From Dyadobacter sp. CY261 (GTDB lineage Bacteria > Bacteroidota > Bacteroidia > Cytophagales > Spirosomataceae): a stretch of 64,000 nucleotides of DNA. The position numbers and the translations under genes are program-made. The notes under the pieces were generated by a model. It was not told the DNA's origin. It did no database searches and worked only from the letters and a program-made list of their open reading frames with translations. This document shows positions 8,263-17,149 of this stretch, piece after piece. Within the stretch, counting starts at the first letter, position 1. Each line of letters opens with the position of its first letter. The stretch is taken from the NCBI RefSeq assembly GCF_021440085.1, contig NZ_JAKCPW010000007.1:434001-498000 (forward strand). The letters are read 5' to 3'.

Positions 8263-8711
8263 ATATGGTCCGCACCGAAAACAATTATTGCGAGCCCCGA
8301 TTACGAATACAATGACCCGTTTTTATCACCGAATGAAAAACGGTTGTATTTTATTTCAGACCGCGCCTCGGATGGCCGTGGAGAGAAGAAGGATTTCGAT
8401 ATCTGGTACATAGAGCGAACAAAGAACGGCTGGTCGAACGTACCGGTTAATGCCGGGCGGGGCATCAATAGCGCTAAAATGAGTATTATATGTCTTTTAC
8501 AAGAAGCGGTACCATGTATTTTTCGTCGAATGCCGGTGCAAAACTGCCCAATGAAAAGAATTATGATATCAGGTCGTCCAAAAATGTAAAAGGTCAGTTT
8601 CAAACATCTTGGGAACTACCGAATGCAATAAATTCGGAGCATTACGAAGCCGATGTTTTTGTGTCACCCGATGAACAATATGTTATTTTTTGCGCCGAGC
8701 GTCCCGACGGC
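8263..8711 (+). pseudogene. Remnant of a PD40/TolB-like beta-propeller protein
   Basis: Translation gives recognisable PD40 (WD40-like, TolB-type) blades: FLSPNEKRLYFISDR, then DFDIWYIERT, and in a second frame RSGTMYFSSNAG and FVSPDEQYVIFCAERPDG. The two pieces lie in different frames; one missing base in the A-run near 8475-8480 explains the switch. No start codon or signal peptide precedes the first blade, and the sequence stops matching at about 8711, where an antisense remnant of another gene begins. The gene has therefore lost its 5' end, suffered a frameshift and lost its 3' end. Intact relatives are exported proteins that read out cell-envelope state or bind glycans. Confidence 0.75.
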
Positions 8712-8948
8712 CTTCGCATCTTCAACAGGGTACATTTGGCTATCGTCATATTGTGTACCATACCGCTGTGGCCGACCTTCAAAAAAGCAGATCCGGTCGT
8801 ATAGGTAAGCCAGGTTTTGCGGGTTAATGTCGTCTTTTAATTCCCGCATCAATGCATAGCATTCTTTGCTGAAAGCAGCTTCTATAAAGTTCAGGAGGAA
8901 TTGCACGCATAACTGGGAAGCGAAGTATTCCAATGGAGTAGTTCTCAA
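8709..8948 (-). pseudogene. Truncated DUF6624-family gene
   Basis: Read on the minus strand, this stretch encodes NPQNLAYLYDRICFFEGRPQ followed by RYGTQ and MYPVEDAKAV, which I recognise as the conserved core of DUF6624 (pattern AYLxDRxxxxxGxxQxYGTQ). The N-terminal part of the family is missing or unrecognisable upstream of the apparent ATG at 8948, and the C-terminal end is cut at about 8709, where the sequence becomes the antisense of the PD40 remnant. The frame happens to continue to 8664. The two remnants meeting at one point suggest a deletion or rearrangement that fused two formerly separate convergent genes. The function of the family is unknown. Confidence 0.65.
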
Positions 8949-8999
8949 CCAATGATGATTTTAAATATATGAATTGATCACGAAATACCTGCGAACCTG

Positions 9000-10175
9000 A
9001 TGCGCCGAAGACATTTCCTCAAAGCAGCCGGGATGCCGGCAGTGGCATCTTGCCTGCCATCCCTGGCCGACTGGTCCTTCTTACCAGGCCAGCCAGGAAA
9101 GCCGCCCTGTGACGGCGAGAAGATAGTTGACGACCTCACGAAGATTATTCCTCAATTAATGCAGGAAGCGGTCGTACCCGGGTTATCCATTGCGCTTGTT
9201 ACCGACGGCAAATTGCTTTGGCAGCGGGGGTTCGGATTGAAAAACACGGAAACCAGGGAGCCGGTCGGTCCTGACACGGTATTTGAGGCGGCTTCGGTGA
9301 GTAAGACTGTGTTTGCCTATTTCGCGTTGAAGCTTTGTGAAAAGAATATTATCGGTCTGGACACACCCCTGGGCAAATATGTATCCACATCTTTTCTGGG
9401 AGATGATCCGCAGCTGGACCTGATCACCCCGCGCCATGTGCTTTCCCACACCACAGGGTTTCAAAATATTCGCTCAACTGACCAGCCTTTGAAAGTTCAT
9501 TTTAAACCCGGTTCGCAATTTGACTATTCGGGAGAGGGTTACTGGTGCCTGCAATCGGTTATTGCGCGTCTGCACGGCCGGGAAGAGCCGGGTGAGTGCG
9601 CGCAATATGAAGCTGATTTGAAAGTGTGTGCGACCGACTTCGACGCTGCTTTGAAACAAAATGTGCTGGCACCTTTCGGAATGGAAGCCAGCGGATATCT
9701 CTGGCGGGATGAATTTGCCGGTAAGGCAGCAAGCCCGCATGATGTAGTGGGCAAACCACACATCAAAAAGAGGCCTACGGCGCCGGATATAGCGCGATAT
9801 GGCGCCATGGGTGACCTTCACACAACCTGCGGTGACTATGCGAAATTTCTGATCGAGGTGCTGAACCCAACAACAACCGACCAGTTTCGGTTAACCAGGA
9901 AGATGCACAGCGAAATGATCCGTCCGCAAGTAAAATTGAAAGAGGGCGCAAAGATCGATGGCGCCGATGCGTGGGCATTAGGTTGGGCGGTACAGCAACG
10001 CAAAACCGGAGATGTGATCCTTCATTCGGGTGGCCAAAATGGTTTCCGCTCGCTTACGATGGGTTCGGTACAACGAAAATCGGGTTTTGTGATGTTTACC
10101 AACAGCGACAATGGCGGTAAAGTGATCTTTCATCCGAAGCTGGCGATTGCATTGGATTCGTTACTGGTTTCCTAA
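9000..10175 (+). CDS. Exported serine hydrolase (class C beta-lactamase fold)
   Basis: Serine hydrolase of 391 residues with a Tat-like leader, MRRRHFLKAAG, followed by a short hydrophobic stretch; export as a folded protein is plausible. Catalytic motifs of the beta-lactamase/penicillin-binding-protein fold are SxxK as S99-V-S-K102, a tyrosine motif in FDYSGEGY (Asn of YxN replaced), and H342-S-G-G in place of KTG. It has no recognisable lipobox, unlike the serine hydrolase at 1413-2879. Likely an esterase or peptidase acting on peptidoglycan-derived or small peptides; not a proven beta-lactamase. The next gene (MFS) starts 30 bp downstream and may be co-transcribed with it. Confidence 0.8.
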   Translation: MRRRHFLKAAGMPAVASCLPSLADWSFLPGQPGKPPCDGEKIVDDLTKIIPQLMQEAVVPGLSIALVTDGKLLWQRGFGLKNTETREPVGPDTVFEAASVSKTVFAYFALKLCEKNIIGLDTPLGKYVSTSFLGDDPQLDLITPRHVLSHTTGFQNIRSTDQPLKVHFKPGSQFDYSGEGYWCLQSVIARLHGREEPGECAQYEADLKVCATDFDAALKQNVLAPFGMEASGYLWRDEFAGKAASPHDVVGKPHIKKRPTAPDIARYGAMGDLHTTCGDYAKFLIEVLNPTTTDQFRLTRKMHSEMIRPQVKLKEGAKIDGADAWALGWAVQQRKTGDVILHSGGQNGFRSLTMGSVQRKSGFVMFTNSDNGGKVIFHPKLAIALDSLLVS

Positions 10176-10205
10176 TCCCGTGATCAGAAGCGACCTTTGT
10201 GAAAG

Positions 10206-11399
10206 TTGTCCATTCACCACCCATTCAGTCAAGTTTTGAAGAAAATTTTTCCGCTTGTAAGCGCCCAGGCATTGTACCAGACGGCCGCCGTGCTGGTTGC
10301 GGCTTTGTCGGGTTTGGTAGGTTTTAATCTTGCGAAGGACAAAAGCCTTGCCACGCTGCCTGTCGCGCTCATTTCCGTCGGGACGGCCGCCATACTGATA
10401 CCGGCCTCTGTTTTCATGAAAAAGTATGGCCGTAAGCGTGGATTCATGGTTGGTGTCGCGCTTGGCTTTGTAGCGGGCGGGCTCACCGCAGCCGGGATTT
10501 ACTACACTAACTTCTGGCTTTTTGTAGTTGGGAATATGTTCATCGGGGCTTATGGTGGCTTTGCACAGTACTATCGCTTTGCAGCGGCCGAGTCGGTTGC
10601 GGCGGAAGACAGGAGCAAGGCTATTTCCTGGGTGGTGTCGGGTGGAGTGTTCGCGGCCATCGCAGGGCCGTTGCTGGCCAGGCTTACCAAGGATATTGGC
10701 CATTTGCCGTTCTTTTACTCTTACCTTTCCGTGTCTGTTTTAAGCATTATCGCGATAGGAATCATTTCGGCGGTGAAGGAAGCAGGGCAGCAGGAAGACA
10801 ATAACGGCGAAGTATCGCATAAGGAACGGCCACTAAGCATCATTGCCAAGCAACCGGTTTTTATTGCGGCCCTGATTTCTTCCGCGGTAGGGTTTGCGGT
10901 GATGGTCATGGTGATGACGGCCACGCCGATTGCCATGAAATTGTGCGGACATGATGCCGATGATTCGTCGATCGTCATACAATGGCACGTGCTCGGGATG
11001 TTTGTACCTTCCTTTTTTACTGGAAATCTCGTTCAGAAGTTTGGCGCCGTCAGGATCATATCACTGGGCATCTTGATCTTTCTGACCCACGTCGCCTTCG
11101 CACTCACCGGAACCGATTTTTTCCATTTCGTTTCGGGACTGATCTTTCTGGGTGTAGGCTGGAATTTCATGTTCATTGGAGGGACCGCTTTACTGACAAG
11201 GGCGTACACGCCAGCCGACCGGGCCAAAACGCAATCATTTCATGACTTTGCGGTGTATGCCGTTACTACGCTGTCGTCGTTTCTCGCGGGTGCCGTCCTG
11301 AACTTGTGGGGATGGGAGATGGTCAATATGGTGGCTGTGCCTTTCCTCGTCGTGGCGCTTGTCACCATTCAATGGTTTGGACGGGTTGCTCAAACCTAG
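10206..11399 (+). CDS. MFS family transporter
   Basis: Polytopic membrane protein of 397 residues with about twelve hydrophobic segments in two halves separated by a hydrophilic loop (KEAGQQEDNNGEVSHKERP). The segment MKKYGRKRGFMVG after TM2 matches the MFS loop 2-3 signature. The substrate cannot be assigned. The start is TTG at 10206, chosen because the first membrane helix begins soon after and no upstream ATG is in frame. Its stop codon overlaps the stop of the convergent flavoreductase gene by three bases, so transcription from the two sides collides here. No terminator hairpin is evident. Confidence 0.78.
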   Translation: MSIHHPFSQVLKKIFPLVSAQALYQTAAVLVAALSGLVGFNLAKDKSLATLPVALISVGTAAILIPASVFMKKYGRKRGFMVGVALGFVAGGLTAAGIYYTNFWLFVVGNMFIGAYGGFAQYYRFAAAESVAAEDRSKAISWVVSGGVFAAIAGPLLARLTKDIGHLPFFYSYLSVSVLSIIAIGIISAVKEAGQQEDNNGEVSHKERPLSIIAKQPVFIAALISSAVGFAVMVMVMTATPIAMKLCGHDADDSSIVIQWHVLGMFVPSFFTGNLVQKFGAVRIISLGILIFLTHVAFALTGTDFFHFVSGLIFLGVGWNFMFIGGTALLTRAYTPADRAKTQSFHDFAVYAVTTLSSFLAGAVLNLWGWEMVNMVAVPFLVVALVTIQWFGRVAQT

Positions 11400-13591
11400 T
11401 AACAATCCATCAGTACTTGCCCATGCGATTGGTAGTAACTGACACTTTTGCCGAGGCGAGTGGAGCAAATCCTTTCCAGCAGTTCTACGACATTATTTTG
11501 CATTGAAAGCGACCCGCAGAGCATGATCACGCCCCCGTGGCTGAGTACATCGGCGACAAGTTTTTCGTCCCTTTCCAACAGATCCCGTACATATTGCTTT
11601 TCATCCTCCCGAGACCGGGCGAGGTGAAATGCCGCCAGCTTCCTTTCAGTTACACTTTTTTGAATGGCATGCTCATATAATGCAAACGAGGCCCGGTCAC
11701 GGAAGCCCGAATAGAGGTAAGCCTGCGAGTCACCGGTTAGTCCGTCGATCATGCCCAGGAATGGCGCAATGCCGGTCCCGTTTGAGATCATGATCACGCT
11801 TTTTGCTTTTTCGGGAAAATGGAAATGCGCATTGGAATCGATCCGCGCGCGCAGGCGATCACCTGGTTGCAGGCGGTAAAGATGCTCGGAGCCCAAGCCG
11901 CCAGCGTGCAGCTTTACGCTCAATTGCACGTCCTGTCCGGTTTTACCAATCGAATACTGCCGTTCGCGATGGTCGTCGGCAGGGTAAATGGTCAGCAGGT
12001 CGCCCGACGTGAATTCGACTGTCCCTTCGACCCTGAGACGGAGCAGGAAAGCTTCTTCCGGTGCTGATACGGTTGTTTTTTCAATGACTGTAAATACATG
12101 CGGCCGGTCTTGCCTGGTGGTTATCAGGCTGGTTGAAAGCGTGAGTGGTATTTCAGCATGTTGTGCCCAGTTGCTGGCCCAATGACCAAACTCTTCCGGT
12201 GATCTGTCATTGACGGTATGCACTTCTATCAATGGAACAGCCCATTCCTGTTTAGCCAGCAGGTTTTCAGCTTCGTAAGCGAATTTGCAGAAATCAGGGT
12301 AACCATGCGAGCCGAAGCCAACTACCGAGAAATGCACCTTGCGGGATTGCCTGTGTTTGGCTAGTTTGGCGGCAAATTGCGTAGCATTGGCAGGAGGGTT
12401 GCCCAGCCCGTAAGTGGCCGTCATCACGACCATATGCGCGGCTTTCGGAAACTCTCGGTAGTTATTCAGTTCTGTTACAAAAGCAGTTTTCCCGTTTTCC
12501 GTCAGTTGCTGGTGGATGGCATTTGCGAAGTGGAAGGTGCTTCCGTTTTCGGAGCCAACCAGAATGATAAATTCGCTCTCTTCGGCTGTATGGCTGTTTT
12601 TGACCCTTCCCGCACGCCTCTTAATGGTCATAGCAAAGCCTGAGTAAATGAAAAACAGGATATTGCCCGAAGCAAAAGCGAGTACAATGGCCCAGAGTAT
12701 ATTCGTACGACCCGTATGTAGGTCGAGGCTTAGTTCGGTAAATAGGGTTGCTGTCGGATATCTGGCTTCCGAGAGTATGTCGCCGGTGATTTGGTTGACA
12801 TTCACTTCCCTGTCTTTAAGTTTCAGTGTATAATAGTCTTCTATATCGTCCGAAAAAGGAAAATCAATGGACTGAACGTCGGATAGCCGGGTGTTTTTGA
12901 AAATGGTGAAATCGACAGGATTCTTGACCGGCTCACCTTTAATCACATCAAAATCAACTTCTGGTGAAGTAAAGGCCGTGTCGATCAGTTCGAAGCGTGC
13001 CAGCGAGAGATAAGTACCGCTCAATGCAATGAGCAGGATCGGGATCAGCGACAGCCGGCCGAGCGTGACATGGTAATACTGCGCAAAATTATCACGGACA
13101 ATGCGGGTAAAAAACCGTTTCAGTCCGCGCTGGCGCTGAATAATGAGCATTGTGCCGGAAACGGTGATCAGCAACAGCAAAAATGCAGTGAGACCGATAA
13201 AAAAACGGCCCGTTTCATGCAAAAACAGCGACCGGTGCAGGGCAGTTACCCATTCAAAAAACTCGGATGGCGGCGCGGGTTGCCCTAGGAGCTTGCCGGT
13301 GCGCGGGTCTACGTACGCGAGCAGGTTCTTACCCGCGTCGTCAGTGCCTTTGATCGTCACGAAGTTGTTGACGTCGACGGTCATGTTGGAAATGCCCGGG
13401 TATTGTTTCCGCAGCAGGGGCAGGGTTTCGGAAAGACGGATTTCGCTTAACCGCTCGGTGCCATAGGGCTGTATTCTTTCGGATACCGGCTTGAATGCCA
13501 GTATAATGCCTGTGACTGAGGCGAGGGTTAGTAAAATGAAAGAAGATACAGCCAACGCGAGGTGGCTGTATCTCCAGATGGAAATCGTCAT
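11396..13591 (-). CDS. PepSY membrane domain fused to flavodoxin and ferredoxin-NADP reductase modules
   Basis: Membrane-bound flavoreductase of 731 residues. Residues about 1-340 form a PepSY-associated TM region: helices near 7-30, 140 and 185 and a periplasmic PepSY-like segment. Residues about 350-500 are a flavodoxin domain beginning ILVGSENGS. Residues 510-731 are FAD- and NAD(P)-binding modules with RQYSIG and ISNGTGIAPFLGM, as in sulfite/cytochrome P450 reductases. The protein should carry electrons from NAD(P)H through FAD and FMN across the membrane. In Bacteroidota and proteobacteria such fusions are associated with reductive iron release from siderophores. It is the last gene of a three-gene operon, 15 bp behind the DUF2271 gene. 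Confidence 0.85.
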   Translation of the reverse strand: MTISIWRYSHLALAVSSFILLTLASVTGIILAFKPVSERIQPYGTERLSEIRLSETLPLLRKQYPGISNMTVDVNNFVTIKGTDDAGKNLLAYVDPRTGKLLGQPAPPSEFFEWVTALHRSLFLHETGRFFIGLTAFLLLLITVSGTMLIIQRQRGLKRFFTRIVRDNFAQYYHVTLGRLSLIPILLIALSGTYLSLARFELIDTAFTSPEVDFDVIKGEPVKNPVDFTIFKNTRLSDVQSIDFPFSDDIEDYYTLKLKDREVNVNQITGDILSEARYPTATLFTELSLDLHTGRTNILWAIVLAFASGNILFFIYSGFAMTIKRRAGRVKNSHTAEESEFIILVGSENGSTFHFANAIHQQLTENGKTAFVTELNNYREFPKAAHMVVMTATYGLGNPPANATQFAAKLAKHRQSRKVHFSVVGFGSHGYPDFCKFAYEAENLLAKQEWAVPLIEVHTVNDRSPEEFGHWASNWAQHAEIPLTLSTSLITTRQDRPHVFTVIEKTTVSAPEEAFLLRLRVEGTVEFTSGDLLTIYPADDHRERQYSIGKTGQDVQLSVKLHAGGLGSEHLYRLQPGDRLRARIDSNAHFHFPEKAKSVIMISNGTGIAPFLGMIDGLTGDSQAYLYSGFRDRASFALYEHAIQKSVTERKLAAFHLARSREDEKQYVRDLLERDEKLVADVLSHGGVIMLCGSLSMQNNVVELLERICSTRLGKSVSYYQSHGQVLMDCY

Positions 13592-13606
13592 AAAAATGGT
13601 AATGCG

Positions 13607-14092
13607 TTAGTTGGGGCTGAATCGTACATACCGAATGTACCCGGTGCCCTCACTTTTTGCCGAAAGGCCTTCTGTCGTCAGCGGGACTTCAAGGTCTTTG
13701 GCATGGTAGGCCTTGTCTTCCACCGCACTTTCAAACCGGAGCTTGTAACCCGCATTGATTTTCGAAGTTTCGATTTCGAGCACATTCATGGCCCGGTCGC
13801 CGCCAGTGACCGATGCGCCGGTAATGGCGCTGAGGTTTGACGGTTTCTTGGTTTGAAACTTATGCCACTCTTTAACCGTGTTGTACCATTTTTTATCAGG
13901 ACCCAACACATAAAGGGTTTTCTCGTAAGCGCCCTTGGGGTTGATCAGCGAGATCACCATGTAGGCACCTTCCCCGGTGTAGTTGGTCATTTGGATCATG
14001 CATTTGTATTTGCTGGTCTGCGCAACGGAGGCGGCAGGTTTGGCCAGTAACAGGACAATTAGCAGTAGTGCTGTTTTTAGAAAAATCGACAT
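13607..14092 (-). CDS. DUF2271 periplasmic protein
   Basis: Exported protein of 161 residues with a clear signal peptide (cleavage expected after ASVAQ) and a DUF2271 domain. Family-like features are the Tyr/Trp-containing central stretch YVLGPDKKWYNTVKEW, the SAITGASVTGGDR turn and the C-terminal GYIRYVRF. The family often neighbours PepSY-type reductases, as it does here, and may contact the reductase or a flavin/FMN-transfer partner; this is inference. The start codon overlaps the ankyrin stop in the form TAATG, and the reductase gene follows after 15 bp, so all three are probably translated from one message. Confidence 0.8.
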   Translation of the reverse strand: MSIFLKTALLLIVLLLAKPAASVAQTSKYKCMIQMTNYTGEGAYMVISLINPKGAYEKTLYVLGPDKKWYNTVKEWHKFQTKKPSNLSAITGASVTGGDRAMNVLEIETSKINAGYKLRFESAVEDKAYHAKDLEVPLTTEGLSAKSEGTGYIRYVRFSPN

Positions 14093-15564
14093 TATTTCAG
14101 GAAGGAGACTGTAACGTTGTTTTTGGAAAGGGATTCATTTTCGGAAGCCAGGTCGAAGGCGGTTTCCTGGAAATTGGTAGCAATGTCCTTTTTCGCGCCC
14201 ACCGACAGCAGGTATTTCAGGATCGCATCGTCCTTAGAAACCATGGCTGCTTTATGCAATGCCGTAAGGCCTTCTTTGTTTTTTGCATTCACGTCAATTT
14301 GGTAAGGTTCGAGGCGCTTCACCAGCGAAAGGTCGTTTTTCGCAACCGCCAAATGGTATAGTGTGCTGCCGTTGGCCTGTGGCTCTGCCACCTTGTAGCC
14401 TTTGCCCTCCAACACTTTCAGTTTCGCGTCGAAATCAGCTGCTCTTGCCGGCGCATACGATTGCACCAGATAATAACCCAGATTATCGCCATTTCGGTCA
14501 GCTGCATTGACTGACGCGCCTTTGCCGATGAGGTAACCAACTGTTTCCGGCGAATTGCCGCGAACTGCCAGCATTAGGGCTGTTACGCCTTTGGCATTGG
14601 CCTGGTTGATATTTTTCACTTTTGGAAGCAGCAAATTCAAAGTCGCAGTATCGCGATTGGATGCGGCGGCATTCATGAAAACCGTGTTACCGTCTTCGTC
14701 GGCCTGGTTTACATCCACACCTTTTGACAAAAAATATTGAATGATCTCTTCCTGTTTTGGTCTGCGGGCGATGGAATGCAGCACATTCTCACCATTCTTG
14801 CCTACAACGGTCGGTTTCAGGTTGAGGCTTTCGAGGTATTGGAACACTTCGATGTTGTTCGGTCCTCGGCGAGACCCCTGGGCGGCCATCAGCATGGCAG
14901 TACCATTCGCTTGAACGCCTTTCGCGAGCAATTTTTTGAGCATTTCAATATTACCCGCCCGGGCGGCGTAGCTGAATGCATTCGCGCCGTTGGCGTCGGT
15001 GCTTTTCAGGTCCAGGCCTTTGGAGGTGAAATAGTTGGTCAGCGTCAGGTCATTGTCGTTGGCCACAGCAAGGAGCAATGCATTGGCACCGTCCTGGTTG
15101 AGGTCTTTTTTGAGGTTGGCGCCGTTAGCAATGCAGATGTCGTAAACCTTGGTGTTGGTCTGCCCGCCGCCTGCCGCAAAGTTCAGCGGAGTAGCACCGT
15201 GGCTGTCGATAACGTCCGCCTTCGAGCCCTTGCTTACCAGGTACTCCATGAGCTCTATATTTCCACGGCTGGCGGCCCAATGCAGGTATATACGGCTATC
15301 GTGGGTGATTTTATCAACGCCATTGCCGGGTTGTGCAAGCAGGTATTTGATGGTTTCGTTGGGAGCGCCCGCATTGATGGCCAGCACCACCGGGTCGAAA
15401 CTGTTGCTGTTGAATTGGGTAGGATCGGCACCTTTTTCGACAGCGGCTTTCACCGTCGCAACGTCGGGGTTATTTTTCCAGAACGATTGTTCCAAAAGCA
15501 CATTCTGCTGCGCGTATGCCGCAAAGGAAAGCGAGGTGCAGAGGGCGACAAGAAGTCTTTTCAT
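14092..15564 (-). CDS. Secreted ankyrin-repeat protein
   Basis: Exported protein of 490 residues: signal peptide MKRLLVALCTSLSFAAYAQ, then roughly a dozen ankyrin repeats that cover almost the whole mature chain. Clear repeat cores include DSRIYLHWAASRGNIELMEYL, DSHGATPLNFAAGGG, ANGANAFSYAARAGNIEMLKKL and KEGLTALHKAAMVS. Ankyrin solenoids bind proteins, and no enzymatic domain is present. It is first in the operon with the DUF2271 protein and the PepSY flavoreductase, so a periplasmic scaffold or protective partner for that redox system is plausible. Its promoter should lie in the 421-bp gap upstream, but I see no convincing TAnnTTTG box there. Confidence 0.85.
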   Translation of the reverse strand: MKRLLVALCTSLSFAAYAQQNVLLEQSFWKNNPDVATVKAAVEKGADPTQFNSNSFDPVVLAINAGAPNETIKYLLAQPGNGVDKITHDSRIYLHWAASRGNIELMEYLVSKGSKADVIDSHGATPLNFAAGGGQTNTKVYDICIANGANLKKDLNQDGANALLLAVANDNDLTLTNYFTSKGLDLKSTDANGANAFSYAARAGNIEMLKKLLAKGVQANGTAMLMAAQGSRRGPNNIEVFQYLESLNLKPTVVGKNGENVLHSIARRPKQEEIIQYFLSKGVDVNQADEDGNTVFMNAAASNRDTATLNLLLPKVKNINQANAKGVTALMLAVRGNSPETVGYLIGKGASVNAADRNGDNLGYYLVQSYAPARAADFDAKLKVLEGKGYKVAEPQANGSTLYHLAVAKNDLSLVKRLEPYQIDVNAKNKEGLTALHKAAMVSKDDAILKYLLSVGAKKDIATNFQETAFDLASENESLSKNNVTVSFLK

Positions 15565-15985
15565 AGGGGTATTGAATTGTGATACGTATTGTTTTCAAGT
15601 TAAAATTGATACTACTACTATAATGCTGCCCGCAACCTGGTGGGCTTTTCGTAGACATCATCTTTTAACCCTTGGCCGTCATCGCTGTTTACTTTTCTCC
15701 ATTAGTCAGCAGAGTCTTGGATCAAAACATTGCTGATATGTTTACTATTTAAACTAAATATAAACAAGTATACGGCAAAGCTTCCGCTTTACAAAGTCTT
15801 TCTTTTTTGCCTGTATGCAGATATTTTAATGCAATACAATGAAAGAGCGCATTTTCCGGGTGTCGGAAATGAGGGTCGGCAGACAAGTATCTGACATTAT
15901 TCCATTTGGTGTCATTCGTTCCTGAGTCTGCCGACGAGCGGTGGATCACCGCGGCAGCTTTGTTTGGGCCAATCTCCCCAAAAGC
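15565..15985. other. 421-bp intergenic region upstream of the ankyrin operon
   Basis: No credible gene is seen here. It should hold the promoter of the minus-strand ankyrin operon and the 3' region of the next minus-strand gene. A small perfect hairpin (AAAGC, TTCC, GCTTT) lies near 15777, and the larger paired element at 15875-15935 is listed separately. A 66-codon open frame at 15749-15949 on the minus strand has no plausible protein features. Confidence 0.5.
15875..15935. repeat. Perfect 10-bp inverted repeat with nested arms (candidate structured RNA or 3' stem)
   Basis: GTCGGCAGAC at 15875-15884 is the exact reverse complement of GTCTGCCGAC at 15926-15935. A second pair, TGACA at 15892-15896 and TGTCA at 15910-15914, is nested inside, so the sequence could fold into a two-tier stem with internal loops. 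It begins about 50 bases past the stop of the minus-strand gene at 15986-17149. There is no U-tract after it on either strand, so it is not a standard intrinsic terminator. It could be a 3' stabilising stem, a protein-binding palindrome or a small RNA. Confidence 0.4.
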
Positions 15986-17149
15986 TTAAAGCCGCCCCGC
16001 CGGTAACTTACCTTCTTTCATGGCCGTTACCTGCTGTGCTGTAAATGCTTCGCAGTACAGCGTCTCATCGGCGTGGTAGCAGCGGAACAGCTCCGCGATG
16101 AAGTGCATGCGCTCCGGGAGATCAGCCCAGTCGATGGCGCCACTTTCCAGGACGCTGTCACGGGTGGGGTCTATTTGGGTCAGTAGGGTGATCAGGCTTC
16201 CGCATGACAGTTGACGCAATGCCTCAGGATAGGTTCTGTTAAGATCTTTCGCGAGTGACAGGCGCACGTCGGGTGGGAGGGTGAGGGTCATCAGGTGCGT
16301 TGTAAGGACCTCGCGCATGATGCTTTGGAGTCGGTTCATCAAGCGGTCGATCGCCGCTTCGAGTCGCGAAGTTTTGCCTGTGATTTTCAAATAGGCGAGA
16401 CGAATACGGGCCCGCCAGCTATCGGATGGGAAGAAGGCGTCGAGTATTTTTTGACGGGTAATCTCCTTGTCGACGATGAATGCGGCATTCAGTGAGGCCG
16501 CGATTTCCGGTTGCAAACGTGTTTGTTCATGAAAGCCGATTTCCAGGTTTGCAAGTAGTTGCAATTCGGTTTTCAATTGCGGGTTTTGTTCAAAAAAGGC
16601 GGTATAATAATTTGTAAATGCCTGTGTCAGATATTGCTGTCCATCCGGCGGGTTACCTGCACGAAGTTCTTTGGAGAAAGCATCCAGCCGCTGCTGATCG
16701 AAGGTTTTATCTTGAAAACAAACCGAAAGAAATCGGGCAAATTCCCATCCGATCTCCTCGAAAACCTTCTGATTACCCCGCGCAACCGCCTCGCTGATCC
16801 GGTTGATGATATGCGCAAGCCAGGTGTCGCGGATAATGCCGTGCAGCTTTTGTTCGAGGGACGCGCTGACGCCCATTTCGGTCGCGATTTTCCAGAGGAG
16901 CGTTAACTCATTCAGCTTACTCCAATTCAGTTTGGCCTCGATGCTGCGCATCAAATCCTCCCGGCGGATACTTTGACCGGCCTGCTTGGATGCCCAGGTC
17001 GCAAACGTGCACCAGTTCGCCACCTGACCCGTGCGGCTGATAAAAGCAGCCGAAAGTTCATAATAACAATGGGTAATACGCAAATTACGGATCGTTGGAT
17101 CGGTGATCGCAGCAATGGCCCGGACTTCGTTTGGGGAAGGAATATGCAT
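15986..17149 (-). CDS. Uncharacterised alpha-helical protein
   Basis: Not recognised. The product has 387 residues, no signal peptide and no membrane segment, and is predicted to be mostly helical and cytosolic. A distinctive Trp-rich stretch near the N-terminus, TGQVANWCTFATWASKQAGQ, and a later GNQKVFEEIGWEFARFL look like conserved family motifs rather than filler. The C-terminal half contains several amphipathic helices with charged/aromatic patterns. The ATG at 17149 is well placed and the frame is uninterrupted, with codon use like its neighbours. It stands alone: 183 bp separate it from the DinB gene upstream on the same strand. No function is proposed. Confidence 0.7.
   Translation of the reverse strand: MHIPSPNEVRAIAAITDPTIRNLRITHCYYELSAAFISRTGQVANWCTFATWASKQAGQSIRREDLMRSIEAKLNWSKLNELTLLWKIATEMGVSASLEQKLHGIIRDTWLAHIINRISEAVARGNQKVFEEIGWEFARFLSVCFQDKTFDQQRLDAFSKELRAGNPPDGQQYLTQAFTNYYTAFFEQNPQLKTELQLLANLEIGFHEQTRLQPEIAASLNAAFIVDKEITRQKILDAFFPSDSWRARIRLAYLKITGKTSRLEAAIDRLMNRLQSIMREVLTTHLMTLTLPPDVRLSLAKDLNRTYPEALRQLSCGSLITLLTQIDPTRDSVLESGAIDWADLPERMHFIAELFRCYHADETLYCEAFTAQQVTAMKEGKLPAGRL

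Noticed and set aside
1413..10175. Serine hydrolases considered as beta-lactamases conferring resistance.
   Set aside because: They have the general SxxK fold with altered YxN/KTG motifs; no specific class C signature, so a resistance claim is not supported.
14737..15582. 281-codon plus-strand open frame.
   Set aside because: Fully antisense to the ankyrin gene and without any family feature.
15749..15949. 66-codon minus-strand frame upstream of the ankyrin gene.
   Set aside because: No protein-like composition and it covers the palindromic element.
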